Position numbers and translations under genes: made by a program. This document shows, one piece after another, positions 11,430 through 24,527 of a DNA stretch of 64,000 bases. Within the stretch, counting starts at the first letter, position 1. The number at the start of each line of letters is the position of its first letter. The notes under the pieces were generated by a model. That model ran no database searches. It had not been told where the DNA came from and was given only the letters and a program-made list of their open reading frames with translations. The stretch spans positions 73,148,101 through 73,212,100 of the forward strand of contig NC_089581.1 of NCBI RefSeq assembly GCF_019320115.1. Reading direction: 5' to 3'. The stretch comes from Miscanthus floridulus (lineage: Eukaryota > Streptophyta > Magnoliopsida > Poales > Poaceae).

Positions 11430-12507
11430 GAACACGAAGTGGAACTAATAAACAACACAACGAGGCATGAACGAACATCGAGAATTGAAGACACATGAAT
11501 GGAGCCGTCACCCTAGGGTCGGAAGTCCCGGGTGGAGTCAGTACTTTCCGACAGCCGTGAGTTCTGGCCTATCATCGAGAGTTCCGACGATTAGAACCTC
11601 TGACGGTTGCCAGGACCTCCGACGCACATAGTGACCATCCCATTCATGAGGCTTCAAATCGCGACACATATTCATACAAGGAAGATAGAGCAGTAGAGAG
11701 GGAGAAAGAATAGAGGCAAAGCGCATGGTACATTGACAATAGGGTTAGGGCACCATGGTAGTACCTTGAATCGAGGAAGGAGGAGATGGAGAAAGACAAA
11801 ATCATAGGCCACGAACTAATCCACGAGTGCGAGCAACACCACCAATGGAATCTCCACCACCGATCCAAGGAAGAGCACCAAGGCACGGGTGGTGGAACAG
11901 GGGCGGAGAAGATAGAACCTCTGATGGCACAACCAGAAAGTAGAAGGCGTCAAAGCTCCCGGTGACCCAGAGCACGCTGGAGCCATGAGCAGGGCGCGAG
12001 ATGGCATGAGGACCGAGGGCGGCATGAGGAGACACAAGGGCAGCATGTGGAGAGGAATGCGGGGCTACAGGAGGGAGGGGAGGGAGAGAATAACCGTAGT
12101 AGAAGGGACCAGGCCGAGTAAATGAGAAGGTGAAATGGTGTAGCACGATCGAAACAGACGACATGGCGGTCAAAAACGCAGATCTACATCGGAACTCCTG
12201 GCTTATGTCGGGACTTCCAGCGATCGGGATTCTCAGTGCAAGCCGTGACTTCCGGCAGTCGGGACTTCCGACGTACGTCGGGACTTCCAATGTAGGGAAA
12301 TAAAAAACACCTCAACCTGCACTCACTCTACCATGTGGGGCAAAAATATGATGGACACTAACATTTTCACAAGTGACTAGATTTCATTCAACCAACACAA
12401 AGCAATAGTCACTCATGAAAATTATAAAATAGATTTTGAAAGTGTCACCCAATGTTTTCTTAATTCTTTTCTCCTAACTAGATCAAACAAAATGTGTGTG
12501 CAAGGGA
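11430..12507 (-). repeat. LTR-like or UTR-like sequence with GTCGGGACTTCCGAC motifs
   Basis: There is no convincing coding region. The block 11515-11640 and the block 12180-12290 carry several copies of a near-palindromic word close to GTCGGGACTTCCGAC, also found at 18540-18600 and 19360-19570 inside the copia LTR. Between them is pyrimidine-rich sequence (11800-12150, read on minus) that could be a 5' leader, with a possible donor AAG|GTACTACC near 11764. 12300-12507 is AT-rich and follows the pol stop. Confidence 0.35.
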
Positions 12508-13951
12508 TCAAACCACGTTACGAGAATCAATGATATTTAGTTCACTCCTCAAAGCACAAAATCTTGACTCATCTAGGGGCTTTGTGAAGATATCGGCTAA
12601 TTGCTTTTCGGTGTGCACATGATGAATGGCGATATCTCCTTTGGCTTCATGGTCTCTCAAAAAATGATGCCGAATGTCTATGTGCTTTGTTCGAGAGTGG
12701 TTTACAGGGTTGTTTACCAACTTAATGGCACTCTCATTATCACACAAAAGTGGCATCTTGGTTAACTCACATCCAAAGTCCTTTAGTGTTTGCTTCATCC
12801 AAAGTAGTTGAGCACAGCAAGCGCCGGCCGCCACATACTTCAGCCTCGGCGGTGGACAAAGCAACAGAATTTTGCTTCTTAGAGCTCCAAGACACCAAGG
12901 ATCGACCAATAAATTAGCAAGTTCCTGGATAGTACTCTTTCAGGGTTACTTTGCAACCAGCATAATCCTGAATCAGAATAGCCAAGTAACTCAAAAGTGG
13001 AGTCCTTAGGATACCACAAGCCAAGATTAGGAGTGTGCACTAAATATCGAAAAATTCTCTTAACAGGCCATCAAATGACATTCTTTCAGGATTAGCTTGA
13101 AATCTTGCACACATGCAGACGCTAAGCATAACATCAGGCCTAGATGTGCAAAGGTAAAGAAGTGATCCAATCATGGAGCGAATATACCTTTTGATCGACG
13201 TCCTTTCCTCCTTGATCAAGATCAAGATGTCCATTAGTTGGCATGGGTGTCTTGATGGGCTTGGCCTTGTCCAAGTTAAACTTGTTCAACATGTCGTTGG
13301 TGTACTTGGTTTGACTTATGAACATTCCATCCTTGAGTTGCTTGATTTGAAATCCAAGGAAAACTTCAACTCTCCCATCATGGACATCTCGAACCTATTT
13401 GTCATAATCCTACTAAATTCCTCACAAAAAGCCACATTAGTACTACCAAATATTATGTCATCGACATATATTTGGCAAACAAAGATATCATTATTGACTT
13501 TGCGAGTAAACAAAGTAGCATCGGCCTTTCCTATCTCAAAACCTTGTTTGAGTAGGAAATCCTTCAAACAATCATACCAAGCTCTAGGGGCTTGTTTGAG
13601 CCTCTAGAGCGCCTTGTCGAGCTTGTAGACGTGGTTTGGATACTTGGGATCTTCAAAGCCCGGTGGTTGCTCTACATACACCAACTCAGATAGGGGGCCG
13701 TTGAGAAATGCACTCTTCACGTCCATTTGATATAACTTGAAATCATGATGAGCGGCATAGGCAAGTAGAATACGAATTGATTCTAGCCTAGCCACCGGTG
13801 CATAGGTCTCCCCAAAATCCAAGCCTTTAATTTGAGTGAATCCTTGAGCCACCAACCTAGCCTTGTTCCTTATTACCACACCATGCTCATCTTGCTTGTT
13901 ATGGAAGACCCACTTGGTTCCAATCACATTTTGCTTGGGTCTTTCCACCAA
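12508..13951 (-). pseudogene. Ty1/copia reverse transcriptase and RNase H (Sirevirus-like)
   Basis: On the minus strand the RT begins with [26 protein letters not shown] and [15 protein letters not shown], then [11 protein letters not shown]. The catalytic IYVDDIIFG is at about 13460. RNase H ends with LLCDNESAIKLVNNP, RTKHIDIRHHFLRD and LADIFTKPL, the usual copia C-terminus, with the stop at 12508. Frameshifts and stops near 13604, 13316 and 12900, and a disrupted SRSEAEYVA-type block, make it non-functional. The enzyme would copy element RNA into cDNA in cytoplasmic particles. Confidence 0.9.
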
Positions 13952-14110
13952 GGACTAGACTTCATTCTGAGTGAAGTTGTTCAACTCCTCTTATGTGGCT
14001 ATCATCCAATCCGGATCATCAAGTTCCTCTTCCACCCTACAAGGTTCCAAAGGAGAAACAAACTAGTAATATTCACAAAAACTTGCTAAATAGGAACGTG
14101 TAGTTACCCC

Positions 14111-15793
14111 TCATCGAATGCTCCCTAATATGTTATCAATAGGATGATCCCGTTGAATGGATTGATGTACTCTAGGATGTGGCACTTGAGTTGATCTTTG
14201 GATGGGACCATCATCGTCATCATCATGGTCATGATCGATTGGAGGATCACAATCATGAGCTTGTGTAGGGTTGACTTCACTTCTTTCTTCATTATTGAGT
14301 TGAGATTGAACTTGCTCATTGTTGACACCATCTTCATAAGAATGACCTTGTGCTTCATTTGATCTCCCATCTTGATTATTTCTTATTGCAGAAGCTTCAC
14401 CATGTTCATTGGATGAAACATGATGAATGTTTGGGTCAAGATCATCATGCACAACATGGTCTTCATCTTCGTCTTCGATGGGCTTTACTTCACCAATGGC
14501 AAGCTTCTTGATTGCTTCATGTGTAGCTTCTTCATTACCTACAATCTCAACATTGACTTGCTCTTTTCGAGAGCCGTCGGTTTCATCAAAAGTCACGTCT
14601 ACCGCGATTTCAATCAAACCGGTGGTTTTATTGAAAACACGATATCCATGTTCGTTAGTACCATAACCAAGCATGAAACCTTCATCAACCTTTGGTGCAA
14701 ACTTAGAGCTTTTGGATTTCTTGTTAAGTATGAAACACTTGGATCCAAAAACTCTAAAGTAGTGCACCTTAGGCCTTTTACCGGTTAGAAGTTCGTAGGT
14801 GGTCTTTTCTCTTTTCTTGTGAAGATATAAGCGGTTGATGGCATGACATGCCGTGTTGACCGCTTCTGTCCAACAGTTGGTTGGAGTCTTGTACTCATCC
14901 AACATTGCTCTTGCGGCTTCTATGAGCATTCGGTTCTTCCTCTCCACAACACCATTTTGTTATGGATTGTATGGAACCAAAAACTCATGCTTGATTCCTT
15001 CTTCATCAAGAAACTCTTCAATGTTGGTGTTCTTGAACTCTGTCCTATTGTCACTTCTAACTCTCTTGATTTTGACATCAAACTCATTTTGGACTCTTCT
15101 TGCAAACTTCTTGAAGATACCTTGGACTTCACACTTTTCACGCAAAAAGAATACCCAAGTGAAACGAGAATAATCATCAACAATTACAAAACCATATTTG
15201 TTACCACCAATGCTTATATAAGCGACAGGTCCAAATATGTCCATGTGAAGCAACTCCAATGGCCTTTCGGTTGTCACAACATTCTTGATGGGATGTTTAG
15301 CTCCAACTTGTTTTCCCGCTTGGCATGCGCTACTAAATCCTACTTTCTCAAAAGAAACATTTGTTAGTCCAAGGATGTGTTCGCCTTTTTCAAGTTTGGC
15401 CAAGTTCCTCATCCCAACATGGGCAAGTCGGCGATGCCATAACCAACCCATGCTAGATTTTGCCATTAGACAAGTCTCAGGATTTAAATGACCCATAAAT
15501 GCAATAGAGGAATCCTCCCTTCTATATACTTCCACACCCTTATTCGTAAAGAGACAATTGTAACCCATCTCACAAACTTGTGAGATGGACAACAAATTGT
15601 ATCTCAATGAATTCATAAGTAAAACATTTGAAATGGAATTATCATTTGATATGGCAATTTTACCCAAACCGAGGACTTCTCCTTTTCCATTGCCACCAAA
15701 CACAATATTTCCACTTTGATCATGACTTGGTTGGAATGATGTGAACATGTCCTTCTCTCCGGTCATATGATTGGTGCATCCACTATCCAACAC
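14111..15793 (-). pseudogene. Ty1/copia protease, GAG-pre-integrase and integrase (Sirevirus-like)
   Basis: The frame opens with the aspartic protease site LDSGCTNHMTG at 15793. It is followed by the pre-integrase LWHRRLAHVGMRNLAKLE, then the integrase HMDIFGPVAYISIGGNKYG (Asp1), the second Asp in VRSDNRTEFKN (normally SDNGTEF), a stop at about 14959 and then VVERKNRMLIEAARAML (Glu). The RVFGSKCFILNKKSKSSKF and GYGTNEHGYRVFNK blocks are typical of the Sirevirus (Opie/Ji-like) lineage. An acidic linker (DEDEDH, DHDHDDDDDG) leads to RT. The TAA in front of the Glu block and the DNR change argue against function. Confidence 0.9.
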
Positions 15794-16557
15794 CCAACTT
15801 GTTCCACCGGAGGAATATTCCTACAAAGACAAATTAAGCTTTTGTTTTAGGTACCCAAAAAGATTTGGGTCCTAGGGGGTTAGTCACATAAAACTTGGGC
15901 ACCCAAATACTCCTCATAATTTCCTTTCTTTTTTGGGCACCAACATACTTAACCACAATCTTGCCATCCTTGCCCCCAACAACACATATAGTCACTAGCA
16001 TAGCACCGTGGAAGTGGTGCTTGTGGCTTGGGGACATCGGATTGCTTCGTCTTGATTGTCTTGTTACTTGTAGGTTGGATCTTTGGAATGTAGACCTTGT
16101 TGTTGTTGTTGGCCTTGCATACTAGCTCATCAAGAGCAACGCCCTTGTTGAACTTCACACAAGGCACACCATTGATCATGTTCCTTCCATTGGCCTTTCC
16201 ATCATACCTATTGTAGCCAATGCCTTCCTTGATTGATGGGTGCCTTGATGACTTGTATATAGTCTTGTTGGATTGCTCTTGACACTTGCACCCATTCTTC
16301 AATATCATCTTCAACCTATGAATCTCCTTGTCTTTCTTCTCTAACTCAACAAGGTTAGTTGTATATGCATTCACATCAATTTTATAGCATCTTTTACAAC
16401 CAACACTAGTGGAGACATTAGAGTCTTCGGTTGCCTTAGGAGAAGTTGAAGTGCTAGCCCAAAGAGTACTATAGTTTAGCTCAAGATTTTGATATTTTTC
16501 TTCCAAGCTTGTGAGGCTTTCTTGAGCTATACTCTTCTCATTCTTGACGCTAGCTAC

Positions 16558-18450
16558 TTAATCATTAACCAAGGAATATTCCTTAGTCAATTTCCCAATT
16601 GAGTCATTGGCTAAAGACAATTCAACGGTTAACTTCTCAACCTTCATCTTTTCCTCGGCGATAGATGCTTCAAGAGCAAGGTTTTTCTCTCTCTCTTGAG
16701 TGATTATATCTCCTTGCATCTCTAAGCATCTATCCCTCTTCTCTAATTTCTTCATTAGTGTTTTTATTTTAGTGAAGGCCTTTTTACCAAATTTCTTTAT
16801 CATGGTTGCTTCAATTTCTTCTATGTTATCATCACAACTATCATACTCATCACTAGATGAAACAGGGTGTAGTATGTACCTTCTCCCCTTTTGCCATGAG
16901 ACAAGTTGGGGTGTAGTAGTCATTGTCGATGAGGTTGGAGAAGAGCTTTGGTGGTGAAGATAGGTTGGGGAAGAGTTTTGGTGGTGAAGTTGAGTCGAGG
17001 AATATCATGGTCGGTGAAGAAGAGTGGTGGATGGCGATGTTTGTGGCTCCCTTCTTCTTCTTCTCATCATCACTTGAGTCACTATCACTTGACTCCCATT
17101 CTTCCCCAAGATGAGCTTCACCTCTCTTCTTGCCTTTGTTCTTCTTGTCTTCATCCTTGTCGTGCTTGTGCTTCTTTTTCTCATTAGGACAATTAGCTAT
17201 GAAGTGACTGGTTTGACCACATCCATAGCAAAATCTCTTTTTGAACCTTCTCTTTCCATCACCATAGGTCTTGCGGTTGCTTTTCTTCTTCATAAACTTT
17301 CTAAGATTTCTAATCACAAATGCAACCTCCGCATCAGGAATCTTCTTCTCCACTTGAGGAATCATCCTTCACTTCCTTCTTCTTTTCTTGATTAAAACCT
17401 TGACCTTCATGTTGTTGAGTTGCTTTAAGGGTTGCACTCTTGTTGAATCCCATTGCATTAGGATTTTGATTGTGAGCATTGGTTGCATCTTCATCTAGAC
17501 ACTCATAATGCTTGAGTTTTGAAAGAACTTCTTGAGGCGTCATCTCATCATAACCGGGCCCTTCCATGATCACAGATGCTAGCATGTTGTTCTTGGCTCT
17601 ATAGGTTCTCAACATCTTTCTAGCAACCTTGTTGTCATCCCATTCGGTGCTTTCAAGAGCTCTTATGCGGTTGACCAATGCCATGAGCCTATCAAACATG
17701 GATTGTGTTGTTTCATTTTTGCAAGAATACAAATCTTTCCAATTCACAATGAAGTAACTCAATGTTGCCTTTTCTCACACTTTTATCTCCTTCAAATGAC
17801 ACTTTCAAAGTATCCCAAATTTGTTTTGCACTTTCCATTCCATTCACTTTTCTAAACTCATCCGGAGCTAGGCTTGATACAAGCAATGCTACGGCTTATG
17901 CATTTTGATGGAGGTTGTGCACTTCTTCCAGGAGTTATCTCTCTATCTTCATCGGTAGGAATCATCACACCAACATCCACAACTTCCCAAAGTCTTGCGG
18001 CAATGGGATGCATCTTCATCTTGTAAGACCAATTGGTGTATCTTGTTCCATCAAAGTGAAGGTGGCTTGCCAATGTTGATGGACTGGAGTATGTAGTGTT
18101 GAACCTTTTATGAGTTGTCCATAGTCAAAGCTCATGTTTGAATATTTTCCCTTTCCATGAGTATGCTCACTGGCTCCAATATCACTAGCGGCATCTTTGT
18201 TTGCTTCATTCTTGTCACTTGTATCATTCTTGCCACTTATTGCATCATCAACCTTCTTGCTCAATTCTTCCTTCATCTTGTTCATCTCATCTTGCATCTT
18301 TTTCATTTCATCTTGAAAGAACTTGACTTGAGCACCCATCAATTCTTCTTCTATTTTCTTGGTCATCTTGGCGGCAACGGCTTGCATCTTGTCAGGACTT
18401 CCGACATTGTTTCTTCTCACGCAGGTGAAGCTGCAAAGAGAACACCTCAC
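16558..18450 (-). pseudogene. Ty1/copia gag (Sirevirus-like)
   Basis: Directly after the PBS the minus strand encodes a Lys/Glu/Met-rich coiled coil (KKIEEELMGAQVKFF, then repeated MQDEM/MNKMK). Next come the gag start block FDGTRYTNWSYKMKM, a UBN2-like section (MFDRLMALVNRIRALES, VIMEGPGYDEMTPQEVL), and one CCHC knuckle with pattern CYGCGQTSHFIANC at about 17230. Distal coiled-coil segments follow (16558-16923 and 15949-16506), including CKRCYKIDVNAYTTNLVELE. Long gag proteins with coiled coils are a Sirevirus trait. The frame changes near 18060, 17860, 17340 and 16860, so the protein is broken. Confidence 0.8.
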
Positions 18451-18460
18451 TCTGATACCA
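18450..18460 (-). promoter_or_regulatory. Primer binding site of the Sirevirus-like element
   Basis: The minus strand reads TGGTATCAGAG two bases inside the LTR terminus CA. This is the initiator tRNA-Met primer site used by most copia elements. Confidence 0.9.
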
Positions 18461-18462
18461 AT

Positions 18463-19923
18463 TGAAAGGATCTAACAATGCCTAGAGGGGGGGTGAATAG
18501 GAGTATCTAAAAATTAACTACAAATGCTAAGTTCAAATTTGTCAGTCAATGTTGGAAGTCCCGGTGTTTGGGTCAGAACTCCCGACGTTGTTAGAAGTTT
18601 CGATGCACAACATCAGCAGTTTCGACTGCCTACGTGAACTACAAAAGCAGTGCCAAATTTAACTTTGTGAATAAATAATCTTACAACCCCACTTCCTAGT
18701 AGGTTTGGTGAAGATGTTGGGTCACTCCCTTGACTGTCAGTAATGCCTCCAAACCGTAGATCTAGTCCAAACCCTAAAATGAAGTTTGGGAGAGAAAGAG
18801 ACAAACAAATACAAGTAATCTCTAGCAATCACAACAACAAGCACACAGGACACAAGATTTATCCTGAGGTTCGGCAACCCCACAAAGGAGCTCCTACGTC
18901 CTCGTTGTTGAGGTGACCACCAATGTCAGAGTCTTTTCCACCTCCTTGCCTCTCTCAAAGCGACCACAAAGGTCACTTGAGCTTTCCACTAAGAAATCAA
19001 GGGTAATACAAACTTCCCAAGGTTCTTCCATAAGATGGAAGCTCTTGGGTAATGCCTAGCCAGCTAGGGGCAAAGCCCCAAGAGTAATAGACGCAAAATC
19101 AACCGGCTTGACGAAGAAATCAAGTGCTCAAGCTTGCCAAAGTGATGCTCTCACTTAATCCACTCTCCTTTCACTCAAAACCCTAAGAGAATCAAAGATT
19201 AGAGCAAAGGGGGAAGGAGAGGGGTGCTTTAGTTGCTTGGGAGCTATTGAGCATGAAGTGGGTCAGCTGTGAATGAGTTAGTAATGGTTAGAAGTAAAGA
19301 GAGGGGTATTTATACTCCAAGTGGAAATCTAACTATTCAGATCTATGTCAGAAGTTTCGACGCAGATCTTAGGACTTCTGACATTAACAGGAACACTGTT
19401 CATGAAGGGTTAGAAGTCCACGCATGCAAGTCAATGTCGGAACTCCTGGCAAACGTCGGGACTTTCGACGGTTGGAACTTCTGATGTACGTCGGGACTTC
19501 CGATGAGCGTAGACAGCCAGCCAGTCAGAACCATAGGTGCCGGGACTCCTGGCTTGGGTCGAGACTTCCGACACCGACAGCCACAGAAAAATAATCTATG
19601 TGCTCGTGGAGTGCTAGAGTGTCTTTCTTTGATTTTATTTTAATGCTTGAGCACTCTATCTTCCTCAGACCAACTAAGTTTGCATCCCTCTTTATAGTGT
19701 GGTGGATCCTAAACTCAAAAACAAAATTAAAACCTTTGGAGAGCGTTTTGAGTTCATCCACATTTACAACTTCAAGAATTGAGGGATACCATTTCATCTT
19801 TATCAACTCTTTGAATCTTTCATGGGACTAATAGCTGCAACATATCTCATTAAGATCACATTAGTCCCTAATTTGGATGTCATCAATACACCAAAACCCA
19901 CATAGGGGGCAAATGCACTTTCA
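18463..19923 (-). repeat. 5' LTR of the Sirevirus-like copia element (1461 bp)
   Basis: The plus strand runs TGAAAGGATC to TGCACTTTCA, giving the TG/CA ends and the inverted terminal pair TGAAAG/CTTTCA. Minus-strand TATAAATA lies at 19307-19314. The region 19360-19570 is packed with near-palindromic GTCGGGACTTCCGAC words. I found no matching 3' LTR to the left of the pol gene, so the element is incomplete. The flank after the LTR is GCTAT. Confidence 0.85.
19307..19314 (-). promoter_or_regulatory. LTR TATA box
   Basis: TATAAATA on the minus strand, about 0.6 kb inside the LTR from its 5' end, in the expected U3 position. Confidence 0.5.
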
Positions 19924-20238
19924 GCTATGGGCTCCAGCACTATGCGTTATGGGTGGTCGGTAGTGGTTCCTCAGTCATGTCTGTCTCTCCTACACTGCAC
20001 AGGCTCTAGAGCTCGATGTTATGGAATACGGGCTAGCCAAGGCCAAGAGACTAGTAACGAACTAACTACTCGGACGCTACTTATTCCACGTATAAACGCG
20101 TTAGGGCTAACAACACATCTCTTTTTCATCGCAAGCACTAGCAAGCTGCCTGAACAAGCATATGTCGTCTACTTACAACATTTATACAAATACACAAATG
20201 TTTGCTTAGGCCCTCGTGCATCTAACTCTCCTTTCTAG

Positions 20239-23200
20239 TTGTTCCATACAAGTTCCTCCCCACTCAGTCTATTGAGCTTGGCCATCATCGTCTACCTCGC
20301 CGAACAGATCGACATCACCGGCCAACCTCTTCGCCGTGTCCTCCACCTCATCTTTCAGTTGCTCCTCTTTCGTCGCACTCATCCCTCTAGCCAGGGCATG
20401 CATCATGATGGAGACAGCAACATCTCGGTTGAAGCCTTTGAAGTTTTCCCATGCCACATTGCACCTATCAATGATGGCGTCCAGATGGGGCGGCCTGTTG
20501 TTGGGCTGAGGAGCTACCTCCATATCAATATAGTCGAGCACCGGCCTAACTCCGGCCACCATGACATCAAATTTTCCCCTCTAGATTTTTGTCTCCAGCT
20601 CCAGTGCATCAAACTGTGCCTTGGTTTTTCAATGGTATTCTGCAGACACCAAAAGGATTCGTCAAATGAAGAAATCATATCAGCAACACCCCCAACCATG
20701 AATGACTCACCTTCTAGATCCTCGACTAGTTTCTCCGCTCTCCTAGATGCTTTTTCCTTCTCCTCATGGAGTTGACCGATGACTTGACACAACCGGCCGA
20801 GCTCTGCATCTTGCTCTACAAATGTAATGGTCGATAGCAACATCAAGACTGTTTGGCAATGCAGAACAAATTCACCGATCTACAATACCTTTCTTCTATT
20901 TGGAGACGCTTTATAGCTGCTTGGAGGTGCACTCTAGCTGCTCGGAGATGGTCTTCAACTACTCGGATAAGGTGCCCTTTTGGTACTCTAGGTCCTTGGT
21001 GTTTGATTCAGCAAGATCCCTTTCACACTAGGCCCTCTAGACGTTCTTCTCCATCAGTTTCATTGCCTCCCTCAGTTTCTCGTTCTCCTTGGTGAGGGGC
21101 TCCATCCTTTTGATCAACTACTGTCGTTGTATGGTAGTTCGCACTATGCCCTGCAAAGCACCAAGATTATAAAAGACCATAGTCTCCAACACCAAAGATG
21201 GACACCGCTGATGCAACACTAACCTCAATTTACATCATAGCTATGCAAAGGGTGGAACATAGCCTCTTCACCTCCCTGGTAGTGTCCTCCTCTTCTATGA
21301 CCACAATTTCCTCCCCTCGCTTATGGAAGATGCGGACGGTCTGAGGTCGTGATCCTCCATGCTTGATCTCCTCAACCCCGTCCTCTTCCTCCATAGCTAA
21401 TGGTGCTCCTTGGGGGCTCGGTGGCCGCATGGAGCGACCAACCATGCCCTGTAGCATCTCAGGGTGCGCCGCTTGCTCCTCCGACGCTGCTGGCCTCTAT
21501 GCCCCTGATTTTGGCATAGCTTTGGCAGCTCCTGCTTCTGCCTTTGAAGACTCGGTGGCTCTCACCATTGCTCCTAGTGTCTATGTCGAATTGTCTGTCG
21601 TTGTCACTGACCGCTCTCCACCTCTAACTCCATCAGCAGCGGTGGTCGAATCCTATGCAAACCAATGAGCGCCAGGGGACTCTAGGTTGGAGTCTGCCTA
21701 CAATGTCTCTATGCCAAGACTAGCCCCTAGCTGCTTGCCAGTCTGGCCTGAAGGATTCAGATCCTTCGCGCGCCCCATTCTGCATCAGATTAGCCCATCG
21801 ATCACCGCCACTATAAAGATCGGACAGCAACTGATCCCAAAGCAAAGATACTTACACGTTAGCTTCCCAATGAATGGTTCTGAATCGGTGCTGCCTCCCT
21901 GAGCTCCTAGGCCCTGCTCTAGGGTTGACCTGTGTGTCCTAGGCTGGTGGTCTTGTGGCCCCTATCGTCTGCGTCTTCTCTGTTGGCTGCTTCTCGGGGA
22001 CTCGATGCTAGATGTTTGCTCCTCCCTTCGATCATACCTCCACATGCGTGCTGCGCGATGATGCTTTAGTGCTCAGAGGGGGAGCTATTGGGGCCTCCTT
22101 GTCGTCCGACCACTCAGATATCGCCATACTCTGTGTCCGAGCGGTCCGACCGCCACCAAATGAGATGCCGACCGGCTTGCGGGGAGCTACATCCGCCGTT
22201 CTTCCTTTCTTTCAGGCCAGCTCATCTTTCACTGCCCTTTTCCCCTGAACTTTCTCTAATATCGAGGGGGACTCCACTTTTGACTAGCACCTTCGCCTCC
22301 GTATTCAAACAAGGTGCTAATGGCACCTTCATCTGGCTGAGTAGTTGGCCTGGCATCCACTACCTCTGGCCATTCGCTCCTCAGCACGCCCAAGAAGTAT
22401 GCCACCCATTCCTGCCAATTGATTTTTCCACAAGCAAATTATTCCACTGCTTAGCGTTGGCACGGGATAAAAAGCACCAGGAACAACAGTCGAGATTTTT
22501 ACCTGAGGAGGTGAGTTCATGTAGTTGAAGGGTTTTGGCTACCCTGGCATGATGTACAACACATTTGGAGTGAATAGTTCAGTAGCCTAGTGTAGCACAA
22601 CCTCCTTCATCAGGTTCTTCGTCCTCTCCTAGGGTGCTGTCAGTATCTCCTTTGAAGTCAAAGCCCTGCATGAGCCCTCTCCTTGCAGGGCTGGACGCGG
22701 CGTAGTATGAAGTTCACCACCACCACCACTCTGCTCATCTTCATGCCCCTCATTAGCTCGAGGAGCTGCTTCACCTATTCCATATCGACACTGGTTGGTT
22801 TCTTCGACCAGCTCCTTTGATTCTTCGGAATCTGGTCGATGTCACATTAGACGATAGAAATCAGTTTGCTTCATATAGAACCACCTAGCATTCCACCCCT
22901 TTAGTGAGGTATTCAGTGGCATAGGAATGTATTCGCTCGCCATCCCATCGTGGAAGCTATAGATACACACCGCCGACAACTTTGGAACTGCCCCCTCCTT
23001 TCTTCATGAGCCAGAAAAAGTGTCAGAAAGAGATTGAAATGGGGAAGAATGCCAAGATAAACCTCGATAGAAGTGGATAAACATAGAAATGTGCAAAATA
23101 GTGTTCGAATGAATATTACATAAGCTCAGTCCCTAATACTCCAACAGATCCCACAAGAAAGAATGTACCGAAAGCCCTAATCCACGCCAAAAGTAATCTT

Positions 23201-23413
23201 CGAATACAACGAGTTCATCGGTGTGTGGCATCGGATAGGGCTCACCATTGGCCGAACGCCATCCGGCGGTGGCACGATTAGGAAGAACGCTCGCCCTCCA
23301 CCATCTCATTGAGTTCTATCTCCCCCATGAGTGATGGTACCCATTACTTGTCACTGGCTCGCCTCAGGTGGCTGCCTTCTTCGCGTACCACCTCCCCTCT
23401 TTTTAGGCGCCAT
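20239..23413 (-). pseudogene. Second Tat-element antisense gene (PF04195-like), heavily decayed
   Basis: The likely start is the ATG at 23413 (MAPKKRGGG, Lys/Arg-rich). Decayed PF04195-like sequence follows with many stops; around 22960-22990 a SKVVGGVYL-like string matches SKIAGGVYLNLRDGM of the copy near 8700. Distal segments include an acidic linker (IRIFHKR-like to EEEDTTREVKRL, 21230-21457), a coiled coil (EDAELGRLCQVIGQLHEEK-like, about 20720-20846) and a final segment 20269-20562 (VLDYIDMEVAPQPNNRPPH, CNVAWENFKGFN), collinear with 5906-6463 of the first copy. Gene order and length match that copy, so the call rests on two parallel examples. Function is unknown and this copy is dead. 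Confidence 0.6.
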
Positions 23414-23879
23414 CCCTTAGATCTAGATCAGAACTGGTCCCTTTACGCAAGCTTTTTAGCCCTAGCGGTGGAGCAGCGTGTGAATGTGAATGGGGGAGCA
23501 TGAGGGCAAGGAGGAAGATGAAGTGATGGAGTGGCAAAGGTGGGAGCGCGGAGTACTGGTGACATAGTTATAAAGACACCCTCCCGACTTTTTGCATTCA
23601 AGGGTTTTTGGGAAATGGCAGCCATGCTGATTTGCGCCCTTCTGAATTCCCCAAAGCGGCGTGCTAGGGCCATTATCTGGGCTTCCACGCAACTACGACC
23701 CATATCGCCCATTTTTCGACTGCAACTCGGTACTACACACCGAATATTCATCGACCTCTCCGCAATACCATCAAGGCTCAGTAATTTCTACTATACAGTC
23801 ATTACTCCTAGTTTTTTCTCCACGATTTGAGTAATCGGCACTTCTTGATTTATCCGAGATTTTCACTTGTGGCTCGGGG

Positions 23880-24527
23880 ACTACGTCATCATTATGATTC
23901 AGTTTCTCACCATACTGGGGACTTTTTTTCTAGTTACTGTTGTTTCTGACCCTAGGCACCACGTAACCACGTCACCTACTATCAGGCTTAGGGACTAAGT
24001 GGGCACACTTCACCTTGCGATGAATTTGTGCTTTTCATTTCAGGGCTCAGCCCATGGATTGCATGCCTATTCAGCTGGTCTTCTGTCTTTCTTCTACTTT
24101 CTGTACCCTGGCACCACGTGACCACGTCACCTACTGTCAGGCTCAGGGACTAAGTGGGCACACTTCACCTTACGATGAGTGTGTTTTATTTAATCTATTC
24201 GTTGGAAGACTCCATGCCTCCCAAAGTTGAAGAAGATTATCTCCCTTTCTCGTGGTCGGACTCTAAGTGGGCACACTTGGTTCACAACAAGGAAATTTTT
24301 GATTTTGAACTTGAGCTCCTTACATCCTTCTGGCAAGCCTTACTTGGGTAAGTCTGGGCTTGGTCGGATAGTTAAGCTGGTCGATTACGGTCCACAACTG
24401 CTCGACGACTCATTAGGGGGGTTGTACTATGAGTTTAACTACTCGGCTTTGTTTACAACTGCTCGGATAAGCTCAAGACGGCGTTGCACAGCTAATACAA
24501 GATGCTTGGGGACTAGCTATGGGGGGG
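23880..24527 (+). repeat. Tat 3' region with direct repeats and a purine tract
   Basis: An imperfect ~78-bp unit is present twice (about 23951-24029 and 24107-24183). It contains CACCACGT, ACCACGTCACC and GGGACTAAGTGGGCACACTTC. A partial third copy is at about 24258-24280. A run of seven G at 24521-24527 forms the polypurine tract before the LTR. Such minisatellites next to the 3' LTR are usual in Tat elements. Confidence 0.6.
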
